The notes: generated by a model not told the origin, from the letters alone. Counted from the stretch's first letter, positions 46,593 through 56,910 are shown. The stretch is DNA of 64,000 nucleotides from Marinomonas foliarum (GCF_003337275.1 NZ_QPJQ01000001.1:148867-212866), one strand, 5' to 3'. Program-made: numbers and translations.

Positions 46593-47540
46593 ATGTATAT
46601 AGTAACCGGCGGTGCCGGGTTTATCGGCAGCAACATCATCAAAGCCTTAAACAACAAGGGCATCACAGATATCCTTTTGGTTGATGATCTAACAGATGGA
46701 AAAAAGTGCCTAAATCTATCCGATCTTGATATTGCAGATTACATGGATATGTACGATTTTTTAGACGCTATTAAAAATGACACACTAGACATTATTCCTA
46801 CTGCAGTTTTCCATGAAGGTGCTTGCTCAGCAACCACTGAATGGAACGGCAAATACGTCATGGACGTGAATTACCAATACTCAAAAGCGGTATTAGACTT
46901 TTGCTTAAAGAATGACGCGCCTTTCTCTTACGCTTCATCCGCATCGGTTTATGGTTCTGGCCCCGTTTTCCAAGAATCACGTAAAAACGAAAAACCACTG
47001 AATATGTACGCCTACTCCAAATTTCAATTTGACCAATATATTCGCACTATCTTGCCGGACGCGAAAAGCCAAATTGTAGGCTTCCGCTATTTCAACGTGT
47101 ATGGCCCTCGTGAACAGCATAAAGGCAGCATGGCGAGCGTGGCTTTTCACCTCCGAAACCAAGTACTAGCAGGAGAAAATCCAAAACTTTTTGGTGCCTA
47201 TGATGGCTATGAAGCTGGCGGTCAAAGCCGTGACTTCATTTACGTTGAGGACCTAGTGAACACCAAGCTTTGGTTTCTAGAAAACCCAGAAAAAACAGGA
47301 ATTTTCAACCTAGGTACAGGTAAAGCTGAGCCATTCCGTACAATTGCGGAAACAGTGATATCTCATTACGATAAGGGTGAAATTGAATACATCCCTTTCC
47401 CCGAACATCTAAAGGGCGCTTATCAAAGCTTTACTGAAGCGGACATAACAAAACTTCGTGACGCTGGTTATGAGGGCCAATTCCGAGGATTAGCTCAAGG
47501 CGTTCAAGATTACTTAGGTTGGCTCGATACGAATGGCTAA
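46593..47540 (+). CDS. hldD: ADP-glyceromanno-heptose 6-epimerase
   Basis: HldD (RfaD) converts ADP-D-glycero- to ADP-L-glycero-D-manno-heptose. The 315-residue short-chain dehydrogenase fold has nucleotide-binding [10 protein letters not shown] at the N-terminus, [13 protein letters not shown], the catalytic pair in [23 protein letters not shown] and [15 protein letters not shown]. The gene ends 8 bases into waaF, so both are coupled. Confidence 0.96.
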   Translation: MYIVTGGAGFIGSNIIKALNNKGITDILLVDDLTDGKKCLNLSDLDIADYMDMYDFLDAIKNDTLDIIPTAVFHEGACSATTEWNGKYVMDVNYQYSKAVLDFCLKNDAPFSYASSASVYGSGPVFQESRKNEKPLNMYAYSKFQFDQYIRTILPDAKSQIVGFRYFNVYGPREQHKGSMASVAFHLRNQVLAGENPKLFGAYDGYEAGGQSRDFIYVEDLVNTKLWFLENPEKTGIFNLGTGKAEPFRTIAETVISHYDKGEIEYIPFPEHLKGAYQSFTEADITKLRDAGYEGQFRGLAQGVQDYLGWLDTNG

Positions 47541-48558
47541 ATATTTAATTGTTGGCCCGTCTTGGGTTGGTGACATGGTAATGGCTCAAAGCCTCTTTAT
47601 CACGCTAAAACAGCGTGATAAAGAGGCTGTTATTGATGTAATTGGTCCAAAATGGTCTTCCCCCATATTAGCCAGAATGCCAGAAGTTCGTAATGCCATT
47701 ACTCTACCCACAGGCCATGGAGAATGGGGAATAAACACAAGACGCAAACTCGGTTACTCCCTTCGTTCAGAGCACTATGATCGCGCTATTGTGATGCCTC
47801 GCTCTTGGAAATCGGCATTAGTCCCTTTCTTTGCCGATATTCCACTGCGTGTTGGTTTTACTGGCGAACAACGCTTTATATTACTCAATGAACGGCGCAA
47901 ACTAGATAAGGGTATTCTGAACCAAACAGTAAAACGCTTCACATCTTTAGGACTACCTAACGAGCTTGCTTACCCACCAGCAAGCACGCCATCTCCACTG
48001 CTACATGTGGACCCAGAGAATCAGAAAAAGCTCCACCTGCAGCACAATTTATCGAATAAGCCAGCAATTGCTCTAATGGCTGGCGCGGAGTTTGGCCCAT
48101 CCAAGCAGTGGCCCATTGCTTATTTCCATAAATTAGCAAAAGCAGCCATTAAAGCTGGCTATCAAATCTGGGTTTTGGGTGGTCCAAAAGATCAAGTAGA
48201 CGGAGATGAAATTGTTAATGGTCTTGGTGAATACGCCATCAATCTGTGCGGAAAAACCCAATTAGTCGACGCTATTGATTTACTCGCAATATCAGAAAAA
48301 GCCGTTAGCAATGATTCAGGATTGATGCATATAGCTGCCGCAGTTGGCACGGAAGTACATGGAATTTACGGATCAACCAGCGAATTATTCACTCCACCGC
48401 TTACTGACAACAAGACCATTCATAATTTACACTTAGAATGTTCACCTTGCTTTAAACGAACCTGTCCTTTGGAGCATACAAATTGTCAAAACCAATTGCT
48501 TCCAGAAATGTTAATTGATGCTTTAAATCTTTCACCTTCGGAAAACTCTTCATTATGA
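47533..48558 (+). CDS. waaF: ADP-heptose:LPS heptosyltransferase II
   Basis: WaaF adds the second heptose to the LPS inner core. The 341-residue GT9 protein aligns by eye with E. coli Waa[68 protein letters not shown] in outline, PGAEFGP replaced by [13 protein letters not shown], and [15 protein letters not shown]. It overlaps hldD and waaE-like genes by a few bases. A 17-base perfect inverted repeat lies in codons 20-32. No insertion is needed to explain it. Confidence 0.95.
   Translation: MAKYLIVGPSWVGDMVMAQSLFITLKQRDKEAVIDVIGPKWSSPILARMPEVRNAITLPTGHGEWGINTRRKLGYSLRSEHYDRAIVMPRSWKSALVPFFADIPLRVGFTGEQRFILLNERRKLDKGILNQTVKRFTSLGLPNELAYPPASTPSPLLHVDPENQKKLHLQHNLSNKPAIALMAGAEFGPSKQWPIAYFHKLAKAAIKAGYQIWVLGGPKDQVDGDEIVNGLGEYAINLCGKTQLVDAIDLLAISEKAVSNDSGLMHIAAAVGTEVHGIYGSTSELFTPPLTDNKTIHNLHLECSPCFKRTCPLEHTNCQNQLLPEMLIDALNLSPSENSSL
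47590..47628. repeat. 17-base perfect inverted repeat within waaF
   Basis: AGCCTCTTTATCACGCT (47590-47606) is followed by AAAAC and its exact reverse complement (47612-47628). The encoded residues ([15 protein letters not shown]) align without gaps to other WaaF proteins, so it arose by substitution, not insertion. No T run follows. Confidence 0.9.
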
Positions 48559-49340
48559 GCAAAAACCCAAAAGCCACACTAACCGCTGCGCTCATTGTTA
48601 AAAATGAGTCTAAGAATTTAGAAAGCTGTCTAAACAGTTTAACTGGATGGGTAGATGATATTGTTATTCTTGATTCAGGAAGCCATGACAACACTCAAGA
48701 AATAGCAGGAAAATTCACAGAACATTTTCACTTAAAATCAGACTGGCAAGGCTTTGGGGAACAAAGGCAAGCAGCGCAAAAATATGTCACCACAGACTAT
48801 GTTTTTTGGATTGATGCGGACGAAGTCGTTACAGAAGATTTGAAAGAAAGTATTTTAGCTGCTGTAGCTCAGAATAAAGATAAAACAGCCTACAGTATCA
48901 ATCGAAAAAGCTGGGTCTTTGGGCGCTTTATTGAGCACTCTGGCTGGTACCCAGATAGAGTAACGCGACTTTACAAGATAAACGAAGGCAATTACTCAAA
49001 CGACTTAGTACATGAAAAAGTGATTTTAGCGGAAGATGTGAAACTGAAGTCATTAAAAGGTGATTTAATACATTATACCTACGACAACCTTCAGCATTAC
49101 TTAGTAAAATCAGCATCTTATGCAAAACTATCAGCAGATCAGAAAGAAAAACGCGGCAAAAAAACATCTCTAAGCAATGCATCACTGCACGCTTTCGCTT
49201 GCTTCATAAAAATGTACCTCATAAAACGTGGCTTTTTAGATGGTAAGCAAGGTTTTCTTCTTGCTGTATTGTCGGCCCACTCCACTTTTGTGAAATACGC
49301 CGATCTTTGGATACGCTCACAACCTAAACGTCCAGATTAA
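48555..49340 (+). CDS. Family 2 glycosyltransferase, WaaE/KdtX-like
   Basis: The 261-residue GT2 protein starts with TLTAALIVKNESKNLESCLNSL, has the divalent-cation motif FWIDADEV and the family block GRFIEHSGWYPDRVTRLYK, YSNDLVHEKVI, which is typical of WaaE/KdtX-type core glucosyltransferases. It probably adds a hexose to heptose I. It overlaps waaF by 4 bases in the same direction, and faces the minus-strand GT4 gene with a 3-base gap. Confidence 0.9.
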   Translation: MSKNPKATLTAALIVKNESKNLESCLNSLTGWVDDIVILDSGSHDNTQEIAGKFTEHFHLKSDWQGFGEQRQAAQKYVTTDYVFWIDADEVVTEDLKESILAAVAQNKDKTAYSINRKSWVFGRFIEHSGWYPDRVTRLYKINEGNYSNDLVHEKVILAEDVKLKSLKGDLIHYTYDNLQHYLVKSASYAKLSADQKEKRGKKTSLSNASLHAFACFIKMYLIKRGFLDGKQGFLLAVLSAHSTFVKYADLWIRSQPKRPD

Positions 49341-49343
49341 TTA

Positions 49344-50441
49344 TCAGCAAGTTTTATACATATCTAACAATGTATAAACGTGCTTTTTCTGGTCAAAGAG
49401 TTCGCAAGCACGCTTTCTTGCCAAATTAGACAAACGATTTCTTTCTTCAACACTAGAGCTCAGGTTGTCTATCGCATCAGCAAAAGCTTGAGTATCAAAA
49501 GGATCCACAATAACACCCGTGTCTTCTAAAAGCTCAGGAATCGCGCCACGACTGGAGCCGATAATGGCTTTTCTTGCCGCCATAGCTTCAATAACTGTCA
49601 ATCCAAACGCTTCATTATGTGAAGGTATCACCACCACATCAATAGTTTTCAACAAGGTATCAGGTTTATCGGTGAAGCCATAAAACGTCACTTTATTTTG
49701 TAAATCGTTTTCAGCAACATAAGACTGAAGCATTTGCACATATTCTGTAGAGCCACCTGTTTCGGCTGTCAGTCCACCCACTATAATCAGATGCACTTGA
49801 CTTCGCACTAGCTGATTAAAGGCCTTCAATAGCTCTAGATGTCCTTTGCCATTTGATAGCCGACCAACACTACCAACTAAAATAGTACCTGAAGGCAATG
49901 ACAACTCAGTTTTTAAATCAAGCTCAATATCTTCGACTTCAACTATCTCAGTCCCATTCCACAAAAGCTGTATTTTACTTTCTGGCATAGGAAACGCTTT
50001 AAGATTTTGCTCACGAGCAAACTTACTAATTGATAATACCAAATCTAAATTGCGATAGATAAAGCGATGGTAAAAATCTTTTTTAGGTCGTTTCACACCC
50101 ATATGATCGGTGTAAATTAATTTAAAATGACATAGTTTCTTTAATAAAACAGCCAGCGTCAAATCACTCGATTTATGGCAGTGAACAACATCAATATCAC
50201 GCTGCTTAATCCATTGCGCAAGACGCAACAGTTTTTGATAACCTTCACCACGACTAGCTAACGATAACACACCATCAAATGTCTCCACCATACGAGTATT
50301 CGTTGGTGTGTCAGTTTGCCCTATACCGTACACCTTACAACCCAAAGGCATCATTACTACCCCGACTCGCATAGGGTACATTTCCAATCCACCAAAGCCG
50401 GCTGAAAGGCAAATGTGCAGTACATTTATCTTATTAGACAT
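49344..50441 (-). CDS. Family 4 glycosyltransferase
   Basis: The 365-residue protein has the GT4 features LHICLSAGFGGLEMYPMRVG at the N-terminus, VHCHKSSD, GSVGRLSNGKGHLELLKAF and the donor-binding block PSHNEAFGLTVIEAMAARKAIIGSSRGAIPELL in outline. It probably uses a nucleotide sugar to extend the LPS core or a capsule-like glycan. It lies downstream of the GT9 gene on the minus strand. Confidence 0.9.
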   Translation of the reverse strand: MSNKINVLHICLSAGFGGLEMYPMRVGVVMMPLGCKVYGIGQTDTPTNTRMVETFDGVLSLASRGEGYQKLLRLAQWIKQRDIDVVHCHKSSDLTLAVLLKKLCHFKLIYTDHMGVKRPKKDFYHRFIYRNLDLVLSISKFAREQNLKAFPMPESKIQLLWNGTEIVEVEDIELDLKTELSLPSGTILVGSVGRLSNGKGHLELLKAFNQLVRSQVHLIIVGGLTAETGGSTEYVQMLQSYVAENDLQNKVTFYGFTDKPDTLLKTIDVVVIPSHNEAFGLTVIEAMAARKAIIGSSRGAIPELLEDTGVIVDPFDTQAFADAIDNLSSSVEERNRLSNLARKRACELFDQKKHVYTLLDMYKTC

Positions 50442-50460
50442 TTTAAAAGCACTTCCTATT

Positions 50461-51477
50461 TTAAAGATTCGTATACCAAGTTCTTATTTCATCAAAGAAA
50501 TTAGCCACCTCCAAATCAGCCAAAGATACTTCTGGTCCACTAGTGGTAAAAGGTAACCAACGACCTTGAGTATTAAGTGTTTTCCATCTTAGAGGTTTAG
50601 AGGAGCGTTTATTAGGGTAAAAGCCAATTGTAGGTATATCCATCGCACCAGCAATATGTAGTGGCCCAGTTGACCCAGCGATAAACAAATTGGCAGTAGC
50701 AATAGAATTCATGAAGTCTGCAATACCATCATTTTTATCGTATAAGCTTACATGACTAACCAAACCTTGCAGAGCTTCAACTAATGACTGAGAAATAGGC
50801 GCTTCACCTGGCCCTGCGGTTATAACAAAGTGAAAATAATCAATACTATCTAAGAAAACAATCAGTTTCACCCATTGATCTTGCGTCAGCGTGTTAGAAG
50901 ATCCACCGGTCACGGGATGAACAAAACACAATTTCCGTACAGTGCTGACTCCAAGCTCATCAAGCTTGTTTAACTGCTTAGTTACCTGTTCAGGAGAATA
51001 AGAAAACATCGGTGACATTTCTGTTTCGTCTTCACCACCTAACAACGCCACAAAATAATGAGCCAACTCTAGGTTGTATTGAAATTCAGGTTTAATTGAC
51101 TTAGAACGACGCTGACGCAGTGTATGGGTATATAAAAACTGCACCCACTTTGTGGCAGGAGCAACTCGAATCGGTATTTTAGCCTGTCGAACTAAAGTGG
51201 CATTATAAGAGTCTGAAAACAAACAAATCACTGCATCAAACTCACGTTTTTTAAGTTCTGTTACTAATGATTTTTTATTTAGGGGGTCCTTAGGATCAAT
51301 AATGATGTCATCAATCCAAGCAAAGGATTGAGCGATGTCTTTTGTGTAATTTGGCACCAATGCCGTCAGAGTGGCACTAGGAAAAGCATTTTTAATCGCT
51401 TGTATAGCAGGTAAAGCAAGGACAAAATCACCAATTTTATCATTGCGTACCACTAAAATTTTCTTTACTTCCGACAT
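50461..51477 (-). CDS. Family 9 (heptosyltransferase-type) glycosyltransferase
   Basis: The 338-residue protein has the GT9 pattern ILVVRNDKIGDFVLALPAIQAIK at the start, CFVHPVTGGSSNTLTQDQW and LFIAGSTGPLHIAGAMDIPTIGFYP near the end. It resembles WaaC/WaaQ-type heptosyltransferases, but the exact acceptor is unknown. It is 19 bases upstream of the GT4 gene, and likely cotranscribed. Confidence 0.9.
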   Translation of the reverse strand: MSEVKKILVVRNDKIGDFVLALPAIQAIKNAFPSATLTALVPNYTKDIAQSFAWIDDIIIDPKDPLNKKSLVTELKKREFDAVICLFSDSYNATLVRQAKIPIRVAPATKWVQFLYTHTLRQRRSKSIKPEFQYNLELAHYFVALLGGEDETEMSPMFSYSPEQVTKQLNKLDELGVSTVRKLCFVHPVTGGSSNTLTQDQWVKLIVFLDSIDYFHFVITAGPGEAPISQSLVEALQGLVSHVSLYDKNDGIADFMNSIATANLFIAGSTGPLHIAGAMDIPTIGFYPNKRSSKPLRWKTLNTQGRWLPFTTSGPEVSLADLEVANFFDEIRTWYTNL

Positions 51478-51861
51478 AAACTAACAACTTCCTAACAATA
51501 AGCTCTTGGCTTTTGCTTAATAACGACCGGCTAATAAGTCATCAACTTAACAAGGCTTACATCTTTGCGATAAAAAAATGAGAGCTAAATCGGAAAATTA
51601 ATGCTCTGCTAGACAAAATATAAAATACATTTTAAGTAGGTTCTTTAGCGCTTTCAAGAAAAAGTGTATGCAAAAGCCTTAGTAAGTCACGCTAAAAAAG
51701 TGCGAACAAACCCTCTTACCTTAGCTGGAGGATGAAGGACTGTTGTTCGAAGCGAATGTCGAATGTGAATGGTGGTTCTATGTTCGAGGTGCTCTACATT
51801 GACGATTTCGCTGAAAGACTGAGGTTTAGTAGACGTATTAGAACCTCTCCTAGCTTATTAT
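51478..51861. other. Gap upstream of the GT9 gene, apparently decayed sequence
   Basis: No intact gene is present. A short stretch near 51727-51799 translates as EDEGLLFEANVECEWWFYVRGALH before a stop and looks gene-like, but I cannot place it in a family. Its neighbour is the truncated copy of the small gene described next, so I read the area as remnants of former genes. Confidence 0.45.
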
Positions 51862-51985
51862 AGCTTGGATCTTAACTATGATGACGTAAAGCAAAAGCTT
51901 GCCTGTTTTATTCCGATTAACTATCCCTTCCAACGGTTGAGCTACAGCGAAAGAGAAAGTGAAGCCTTCATTGATAAGCTAAATC
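51862..51985 (+). pseudogene. Truncated copy of the small gene found at 53338
   Basis: The translation LDLNYDDVKQKLACFIPINYPFQRLSYSERESEAFIDKL matches residues 13-51 of the intact 105-residue protein at 53338 (PDLNYGASGQELSCFIPSDYSFQQVSYNNGEGEAVIDKH, compared in outline), at both protein and DNA level. The amino end and the last half are missing, and the match stops where the 3' end of ugd begins. It is a remnant, not a gene. Confidence 0.8.
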
Positions 51986-51997
51986 CTTCTTCGCCAT

Positions 51998-53167
51998 TTA
52001 AACATCTCCACCAAACAAATCACGTGTATAAACTTTATCTTTCACATCAGACATATCATCTGTCATTCGGTTAGCCACAATAACATCTGAAAGCGCCTTA
52101 AATTCTTCTAGGTTTTTAATTACTTTTGAATTAAAAAAGTTATCTTCTAGAAGAGAGGGTTCATACACAACCACCTCAACTCCTTTTGCTTTTATACGCT
52201 TCATGACTCCTTGAATTGCTGACGCTCTAAAATTATCCGATCCGACTTTCATCACCAAACGGTAAATACCAACAACTTTAGGGTTATTTTTTAGAATTGA
52301 TTCAGCGATAAAATCTTTACGAGTCGCATTAGCATCGACAATGGCTCTCACCAAATTATTGGGAACCTTGTCATAGTTAGCAAGTAGCTGTTTAGTATCT
52401 TTAGGGAGACAATAGCCACCGTAACCAAATGAGGGGTTATTGTAGTGGCTCCCAATACGAGGATCTAAACCTACACCCTGAATAATCTGGCGACTATCCA
52501 ACTGATGGGATTCCGCGTAGCTGTCTAATTCATTAAAAAATGCAACACGCATAGCTAGATAGGTATTAGCAAACAGCTTAATAGCTTCCGCCTCGGTTGA
52601 GCCAGTAAGCAAAACATCGATGTCCGTTTTTTCTGCCCCCTGAACAAGTAGGTCGGCAAACACCTGAGCCCTATCAGACACTTCACCAACAATAATTCGT
52701 GAAGGGAATAAATTGTCATGTAATGCTTTGCCTTCACGTAAAAATTCAGGCGAAAACAACAAATTATCAGTTCCATAACGCTCACTAGCGGACTTAGTGA
52801 AGCCAACTGGCACTGTAGATTTAACCACCATAACAGCATTTGGATTAATACTTATCACGTCTTGAATGACGGATTCAACATGCTTGGTATTAAAATAATT
52901 TGTTTCTGGATCATAATCTGTAGGCGTTGCGATGATCACATAGTCAGCATCAAGGTAAGCCTCTTCCTTGTCTAGTGTCGCAATAAAGTTCAGCTTTTCT
53001 TCAGCCAGATAGCGCTCTATATCATTATCTTCAATAGGTGATTGCTTTCTATTGAGCATATCAACTTTAGCTGACACGATATCCAATGCAACAACATGAT
53101 TGTACTTCGCCAATAGCAGAGCATTTGAAATGCCAACATACCCTGTTCCTGCCACTGCTATTTTCAT
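51998..53167 (-). CDS. ugd: UDP-glucose 6-dehydrogenase
   Basis: Ugd oxidises UDP-glucose to UDP-glucuronate for capsule, exopolysaccharide or LPS. The 389-residue short-form enzyme, like E. coli Ugd, has the NAD motif [40 protein letters not shown] and the catalytic cysteine in [18 protein letters not shown]. It stands alone on the minus strand between two copies of a small gene on the plus strand. Confidence 0.95.
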   Translation of the reverse strand: MKIAVAGTGYVGISNALLLAKYNHVVALDIVSAKVDMLNRKQSPIEDNDIERYLAEEKLNFIATLDKEEAYLDADYVIIATPTDYDPETNYFNTKHVESVIQDVISINPNAVMVVKSTVPVGFTKSASERYGTDNLLFSPEFLREGKALHDNLFPSRIIVGEVSDRAQVFADLLVQGAEKTDIDVLLTGSTEAEAIKLFANTYLAMRVAFFNELDSYAESHQLDSRQIIQGVGLDPRIGSHYNNPSFGYGGYCLPKDTKQLLANYDKVPNNLVRAIVDANATRKDFIAESILKNNPKVVGIYRLVMKVGSDNFRASAIQGVMKRIKAKGVEVVVYEPSLLEDNFFNSKVIKNLEEFKALSDVIVANRMTDDMSDVKDKVYTRDLFGGDV

Positions 53168-53337
53168 TCGCTTGATCCTTTACTTTAAAGATATAGAGTT
53201 TGTGTTGAAAAGAGGCTATTTTACAGTTTGTACCGTAATTAAAAATGCCAAAACATGTCTTTTTTATGAATTACATTAAGAAATACAGCAAATAAAGAAC
53301 ACCACAGCTAATATTAATAAAAAACAAGGAGTTCTAT

Positions 53338-53655
53338 ATGAAGTTTGAACTGGTCGACCGTCAAGGCTATATCCCTGATCTTAACTATGGCGCCTCAGGG
53401 CAGGAGCTTTCCTGCTTTATTCCGAGTGACTATTCCTTCCAACAAGTGAGCTACAACAATGGTGAAGGCGAAGCTGTCATTGATAAGCACACTTGGCATT
53501 TTTTCTTTACTCAAGAGGGCATTGGCATCAAATTAATGGATGGAATCGTAACCCTAAAAGAGGCAGAGCATTTCTTACATGCCGTTAAATCGCATATCTG
53601 GGGGGAAACACACCAACAAGTACAAATTTTCATGGCTGGAGCCATACCAAAATAA
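53338..53655 (+). CDS. Uncharacterised 105-residue protein
   Basis: I do not recognise this family. The protein is soluble-looking with no signal peptide; a conserved-looking part reads LSCFIPSDYSFQQVSYNNGEGEAVIDKHTWHFFFTQEGIGIKLMDGIVTL in outline. A good ribosome binding site (AAGGAG) precedes the ATG and a strong terminator follows, so it is likely expressed alone. A truncated second copy lies on the other side of ugd. Confidence 0.75.
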   Translation: MKFELVDRQGYIPDLNYGASGQELSCFIPSDYSFQQVSYNNGEGEAVIDKHTWHFFFTQEGIGIKLMDGIVTLKEAEHFLHAVKSHIWGETHQQVQIFMAGAIPK

Positions 53656-53668
53656 CTAAATTGTATCT

Positions 53669-53707
53669 AAACCGCTCCCCCTATACCTAAGAGGGAGCGG
53701 TTTTATA
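53669..53707 (+). terminator. Terminator after the 105-residue protein gene
   Basis: Eleven-base arms (AAACCGCTCCC and GGGAGCGGTTT) enclose a 13-base loop and are followed by TTTTATAT. It also faces sseA, so it may work in both directions. Confidence 0.85.
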
Positions 53708-53728
53708 TACAAATAAAAAGTCGCTATT

Positions 53729-54565
53729 CTACAAAGCCGTCGCTCGCAGCATCCTTTTTGACCATTGACTCCACGATCCAACATAAACCTGCCTAGCCTC
53801 TATTCCGGCATGGTTTAAGGCCAAAACATTGTGACAAGCGGTCACTCCAGATCCGCAATAATATACATAGGAATCACTGCTATTAGACAACCAATCTTGC
53901 CACTCCACATGCAATTGCTCTGCAGGTTTAAAGCAGCCATTTTCATCTAGATTATCTGAAAAAGGACGATTAATGGCACCAGGAATATGTCCAGCAACGG
54001 GATCCATAGTTTCATTTTCGCCATTAAAGCGATCTGAGGCTCTAGCATCCACTAACTGAAATTGGTTTGTCTCAAAATTCTCAACTATCGCTTGCTCACT
54101 AATCGCCCAAGGAAACGAAACCTTAATATTATTAGGTGAAACGGTCGGCGTTACAAACGCCAATGAGACTTCTTGTCCTTGTTTTAACCATTCAGGAAAG
54201 CCGCCATTCAAAACGCGCACATGAATATCTTGTTGACTTAGCATCCACCAAGCACGCGCCGCAATTGCGCCTCCCATATCGTCATACACAATAACGTGCG
54301 TATTAGAATCTATCCCCCAAGCCTGTAATTGTTCCGAAAAAATAAGATCATCGGGCAAAGGGTGTCGGCCAGTCAGTTCCGCCTCAGGCCCAGCAAGCTC
54401 TTGATGAACATCCACAAAGATAGCGCCAGGAATATGACCTTTATCGTATTCTGATTTACCTTTAGCATGATCGGCCAAATAGAATCGACAGTCTAAAACA
54501 ACCACGTTTGGTTGCCCAAGCAGTAGGGCCAGTTCATTTGTATTAATTAGTGTTTTTAATAGCAC
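53729..54565 (-). CDS. sseA: 3-mercaptopyruvate sulfurtransferase (rhodanese)
   Basis: This enzyme moves sulfur from 3-mercaptopyruvate to a thiol acceptor. The 278-residue protein has two rhodanese domains; the C-terminal one carries the active-site loop CGSGVTAC, which marks mercaptopyruvate sulfurtransferases rather than thiosulfate rhodaneses (CRKGVTAC-type). Other marks are DCRFYLADHAKGKSEYDKGHIPGAIF and VDARASDRFNGE. Monocistronic, convergent with the small gene and divergent from the next. Confidence 0.93.
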   Translation of the reverse strand: MLLKTLINTNELALLLGQPNVVVLDCRFYLADHAKGKSEYDKGHIPGAIFVDVHQELAGPEAELTGRHPLPDDLIFSEQLQAWGIDSNTHVIVYDDMGGAIAARAWWMLSQQDIHVRVLNGGFPEWLKQGQEVSLAFVTPTVSPNNIKVSFPWAISEQAIVENFETNQFQLVDARASDRFNGENETMDPVAGHIPGAINRPFSDNLDENGCFKPAEQLHVEWQDWLSNSSDSYVYYCGSGVTACHNVLALNHAGIEARQVYVGSWSQWSKRMLRATAL

Positions 54566-54685
54566 AGGCTTTCCTCAGACAATCACCAGTGGTTACAACA
54601 AGACTTATTCTGTTGCTTTTAAATCTACTTTGATTATTCATTTTTTGCTAATATTCGAGTTAATTATCTTACTGCCGAGTTTTCC

Positions 54686-55444
54686 ATGTTACGTATTGAC
54701 TTAATCCTTACCGAGCAAGGCCTTGCTAAATCCCGCTCTCAAGCACAAACCTTTATCAGTGAAGGACGAGTCTCATACAAACAAAACCAGCAATGGATAA
54801 CCGCAACCAAACCTAGCTTAAAATTACCATCAGATATTGAGCTAAACATCACCTCAGACGAAGCCGACAAATACGTTTCCCGTGGGGCTTTGAAACTTGA
54901 AGGCGCTCTACTGCATACAAAACTAAATATCGAAGGTTTCCTTGTATTAGATATCGGCCAATCTACCGGAGGCTTTAGTGATTGCGCTATTCAACATGGA
55001 GCAGCCAAAGTTGTTGGTGTTGAAGTGGGTCACGACCAACTTGATCAACGCCTACGAGATAATCAAAACATCGTTTGTCTAGAAGGCATTAATGCTCGCA
55101 ATTTATCGGTTGAAGATCTGCACGAACACTTTCCCGAAAAGGGCTTCGACCTTGTTGTTATGGATGTCTCTTTTATTTCACAAACCAAAATTTTGCCACA
55201 GCTACCAAGCTTACTCAGCAGAGAAGGACATCTAATAACCCTAGTAAAACCTCAGTTTGAAGTAGGCAAAGACTTCATCGGTAAAGGTGGAATAGTAAAA
55301 GACAAACAACGAGTAAAACAGCTTGAAAAAGATATCAAAGACTTTACCCAAGGACTAGACTTCGAGGTGAAATGCTATATAGAAAGCCCGATAAAAGGCG
55401 GAGATGGTAACCAGGAATTTTTACTTTGGGCGACACGTCGATGA
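54686..55444 (+). CDS. TlyA-type rRNA 2'-O-methyltransferase/hemolysin family protein
   Basis: The 252-residue protein has an N-terminal S4 RNA-binding domain (RIDLILTEQGLAKSRSQAQTFISEGRV) and an RrmJ/FtsJ-like methyltransferase domain with the SAM motif LDIGQSTGGFSDCAIQHGA and DLVVMDVSFIS, LVKPQFEVGKDFIGKGGIV. TlyA proteins methylate 16S/23S rRNA riboses and can be annotated as hemolysin A; the rRNA role is the better supported. It starts about 120 bases from divergent sseA. Confidence 0.92.
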   Translation: MLRIDLILTEQGLAKSRSQAQTFISEGRVSYKQNQQWITATKPSLKLPSDIELNITSDEADKYVSRGALKLEGALLHTKLNIEGFLVLDIGQSTGGFSDCAIQHGAAKVVGVEVGHDQLDQRLRDNQNIVCLEGINARNLSVEDLHEHFPEKGFDLVVMDVSFISQTKILPQLPSLLSREGHLITLVKPQFEVGKDFIGKGGIVKDKQRVKQLEKDIKDFTQGLDFEVKCYIESPIKGGDGNQEFLLWATRR

Positions 55445-55479
55445 CATCATCGCCAAATAAGAAGTAGTGGTAATAACGC

Positions 55480-56859
55480 TTATATAATCTCATCATAATT
55501 ATGCAGGCTGCTAGGCAAAATCTCACAGGCTTCTTTTTCTTCAAGTTCAGTAATATAGTTTCTAGCCATATAAAACCCCAAACAACCAAAAATAACTGAC
55601 CCAACAGCCTGTCCGAAAAGTATCCCTTCTGCCCCCATAAACCAAGAAAAGAGAGTAATCAAAGGCCACGTACCTAGCGTTGCTCGGCCGAAATTTAGCA
55701 AAGTACTATTTAGCGGCCTGCCCAGATTATTAAAAACCGCAATCGCAATAAAGAGTAAACTTTGGAAGAAAAAGCTAAAAGAAACAAACGTAGCAAAAAA
55801 GCGAATCAAATCCGCACTCCCCTGTGACGCATGAAATACGGAAACCAGCCAATCTTGCATCTGATAAAGACAAAAACAGAGCACCAGGCAATAGCCAAGC
55901 GCATAAACCACCGCACTGCTGATTGCACTGTGCATTCTATCAAAACGCCCCGCCCCATAGTTTTGTCCTAATATAGGACCCACCGCGCCAGACAAAGCAA
56001 AAATGCCACCAAACACAACAGGAATAATACGTCCAATAACGGCGACAGCAGCCACAGCATCATCACCAAAAGAAGCTGTGTGCTCCATTACAATGGCATT
56101 TGCTAGCGGTGAAGACATATTGGTTAGCATGGCAGGAACAGCAATTAGGGAGATAGATTTAACGTCCTCAAAAAAATCCATCAAATCAAATTCGCCTAAC
56201 ATTTTATGGATATGGACAACGCCATAATAAGACACAGCCACCATGGAAAAACGCGCGATCAAAGAAGCGATGGCCGCCCCTTGCACCCCCAAGCCAAATG
56301 CAAAAATGAAAATCGGGTCCAGTACCGCGTTAACTAAGCCGCCAATCATAGTTGCGTACATTGCTCGACGTGCATCGCCTAGTGCTCGCATAATGCCAGA
56401 GCCAATCATACCAATCATTACTGCCGGCATACCAAGAACTAAAATCTGCAAATAGCCGGTAGCTAAATCCAATGCTCGCCCTGTCGCACCTATATATAAC
56501 AAGATATGAGGGATATTAGACCACAAAAGCCACACAATCCCAGTCGAGAAAAAAATACCGAACGCCAACACATTCACGGCATGCCGCTTGGCCAATTCAA
56601 TTTGACCTTCTCCAATTGCTCTGGATACCAATGCCGTTGCAGCGATTGATACAGCAATACTCAAAGAGATGGTGAAAAACATAATCGTGCTGGCAAACCC
56701 AACAGCCGCAACCGCTTCTTTTTCGCCCAACATCGAGAGGAAAAGCATGTCGACAAGGTCGACCAAAAACATGCACATCAGGCCAAACGCACCAGTGGCA
56801 GACATACTAACAACATGTTTAAAGGTTGAACCTTCTGTAAGCTTTGCCGGACCTGGCAT
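55480..56859 (-). CDS. MATE family efflux transporter
   Basis: The 459-residue protein has about twelve membrane helices in two related halves and the MATE motifs LFLSMLGEKEAVAAVGFA, LVSRAIGEGQIELAKRH and GPILGQNYGAGRFDRMH. MATE pumps export cationic drugs or metabolites by Na+ or H+ antiport; the substrate is not clear from the sequence. It is convergent with the tlyA-like gene and downstream of lon behind a terminator. Confidence 0.92.
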   Translation of the reverse strand: MPGPAKLTEGSTFKHVVSMSATGAFGLMCMFLVDLVDMLFLSMLGEKEAVAAVGFASTIMFFTISLSIAVSIAATALVSRAIGEGQIELAKRHAVNVLAFGIFFSTGIVWLLWSNIPHILLYIGATGRALDLATGYLQILVLGMPAVMIGMIGSGIMRALGDARRAMYATMIGGLVNAVLDPIFIFAFGLGVQGAAIASLIARFSMVAVSYYGVVHIHKMLGEFDLMDFFEDVKSISLIAVPAMLTNMSSPLANAIVMEHTASFGDDAVAAVAVIGRIIPVVFGGIFALSGAVGPILGQNYGAGRFDRMHSAISSAVVYALGYCLVLCFCLYQMQDWLVSVFHASQGSADLIRFFATFVSFSFFFQSLLFIAIAVFNNLGRPLNSTLLNFGRATLGTWPLITLFSWFMGAEGILFGQAVGSVIFGCLGFYMARNYITELEEKEACEILPSSLHNYDEII

Positions 56860-56910
56860 TTGTTTCCCCTAAAAATGACGCATCTATAGAGCGACAAAAA
56901 TACAAACAAA

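Noticed and set aside
47590..47628. Transposon or terminator origin for the waaF inverted repeat
   Set aside because: The protein aligns with no insertion, and no T run follows the hairpin.
51727..51800. Transposase remnant upstream of the ugd 3' end
   Set aside because: The short translation has no DDE or other transposase signature that I can recognise.
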